Shown: positions 43,150 to 43,571 of the stretch, piece by piece
Position numbering within the stretch: the stretch's first letter is position 1
How the letters are laid out: each line of letters starts with the position of its first letter
DNA from: Methylobacterium sp. E-005
GTDB taxonomy: Bacteria; Pseudomonadota; Alphaproteobacteria; Rhizobiales; Beijerinckiaceae
Assembly: GCF_022829725.1 (NCBI RefSeq)
Contig: NZ_JAKSYG010000185.1
Span: forward strand, 1 to 43,571
DNA length: 43,571 bases
Direction: 5' to 3'
Notes under the pieces: generated by a model
What the model saw: the letters and a program-made list of their open reading frames with translations, nothing else
Told to the model about the DNA's origin: nothing
Database searches by the model: none
Made by a program: the position numbers and the translations under genes

Positions 43150-43571
43150 TCAGGCCGCCCCGATCCGATCCAACGCCGCCATCGCGTCGTCCGGCAGCCG
43201 GAGTTCGGCCGCCGCAAGGTTTTCGCGAAGGTGGCCGAGCGAGGATGTCCCCGGGATCAGCAGGATGTTGGGCGATCGGCGCAGCAGCCACGCGAGCGCC
43301 ACCTGCATCGGCGTCGCGCCGAGACCAGCCGCGACCTCCGACAGGGTGTCCGATTGCAGCGGGCTGAACCCGCCCAGCGGGAAGAACGGTACGTAGGCGG
43401 TGCCGGCGGCGGCCAGCGCGTCGATGAACGCGTCGTCGCCCCGGTGCGCGAGGTTGTACTGGTTCTGCACGCAGACGATGTCGGTGATCCGCCGCCCCTC
43501 GGCGACCTGACCCGGCGTGGCGTTGCTCAGGCCGATCCGGCGGATCAGCCCCTGGCGCTGGAGATCCGCCA
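43150..43571 (-). CDS. Aldo/keto reductase, C-terminal part only
   Basis: The open frame reaches the right edge, so the N-terminus lies outside. The visible protein contains GLIRRIGLSNATPGQV, VQNQYNLAHRGDDAFIDA, FFPLGGFSPLQSD, LGATPMQVALAWLLRRSPN and IPGTSSLGHLRENLAAAE, ending ALDRIGAA at the stop (43150-43152). These are the hallmarks of the AKR TIM-barrel family: the QNQYN strand, the LGG loop and the C-terminal IPGTSSxxHLxEN cofactor-binding helix. The catalytic Tyr-Lys-His-Asp half is not in the window. NADPH-dependent reduction of aldehydes or ketones is the family role; the substrate is unknown. Confidence 0.85.
   Translation of the reverse strand, partial: ADLQRQGLIRRIGLSNATPGQVAEGRRITDIVCVQNQYNLAHRGDDAFIDALAAAGTAYVPFFPLGGFSPLQSDTLSEVAAGLGATPMQVALAWLLRRSPNILLIPGTSSLGHLRENLAAAELRLPDDAMAALDRIGAA

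Overview
The window looks like chromosomal DNA of a high-GC alphaproteobacterium, most likely Methylobacterium or Methylorubrum. Supporting points are a formaldehyde-activating-enzyme (Fae) paralogue, an imuA-imuB-dnaE2 mutagenesis cassette behind a GTTC-N7-GTTC type SOS box, a lexA with the same box, a LOV histidine kinase of the HWE/HisKA_2 type, and GC-rich palindromic repeats between genes. No RNA gene and no CRISPR array was seen.

Layout. 1-6.6 kb: the 3' end of a secreted tandem ricin-B lectin gene, a four-gene block of type II secretion minor pseudopilins (gspH-I-J-K order, minus strand), an L,D-transpeptidase, a divergent LysR gene broken by a single-base frameshift, and exported proteins of unknown function. 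6.7-15.6 kb: housekeeping genes (ChaC-like cyclotransferase, recO, parC, alkA, gltA, gltX). 15.7-22.1 kb: comEC, split into two pieces by a compact 4.1 kb mobile element. 22.1-28.4 kb: lexA, a lipoprotein, an Nramp-like transporter with altered metal-site motifs, the Fae paralogue lacking the catalytic histidine, a Uma2-family protein, and a response regulator/LOV kinase pair. 28.6-34.4 kb: imuA-imuB-dnaE2, with a palindromic repeat inserted in frame in imuB. 34.6-43.6 kb: a collagen-like protein with a frameshift, a flavoprotein, an MFS exporter, a truncated HD-domain gene, a GlxA-type regulator broken by a 14-bp tandem repeat, a TerC/Alx-type membrane protein, a periplasmic binding protein and a partial aldo/keto reductase.

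The most notable object is the comEC-resident element (about 16610-20702). It carries a large serine recombinase, two ParB/RepB-like proteins in one overlapping operon, and a divergent small helix-turn-helix protein. It has no ParA, replication initiator, conjugation or phage structural gene. It sits exactly in the codons for the conserved ComEC HVVSISG motif; excision would restore the reading frame. The outer bases of its two ends form a matching inverted half-site pattern, as expected for a serine-integrase attP. Partition-type DNA-binding proteins in a non-plasmid, non-phage integrative unit are the best candidate here for an under-described system.

Three protein genes (LysR, collagen-like, GlxA) carry frameshifts and one (HD-domain) is truncated. 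This suggests ongoing decay, phase variation or, for the two single-base cases, sequencing error. Two SOS boxes (lexA, imuA) place damage-induced mutagenesis under LexA.
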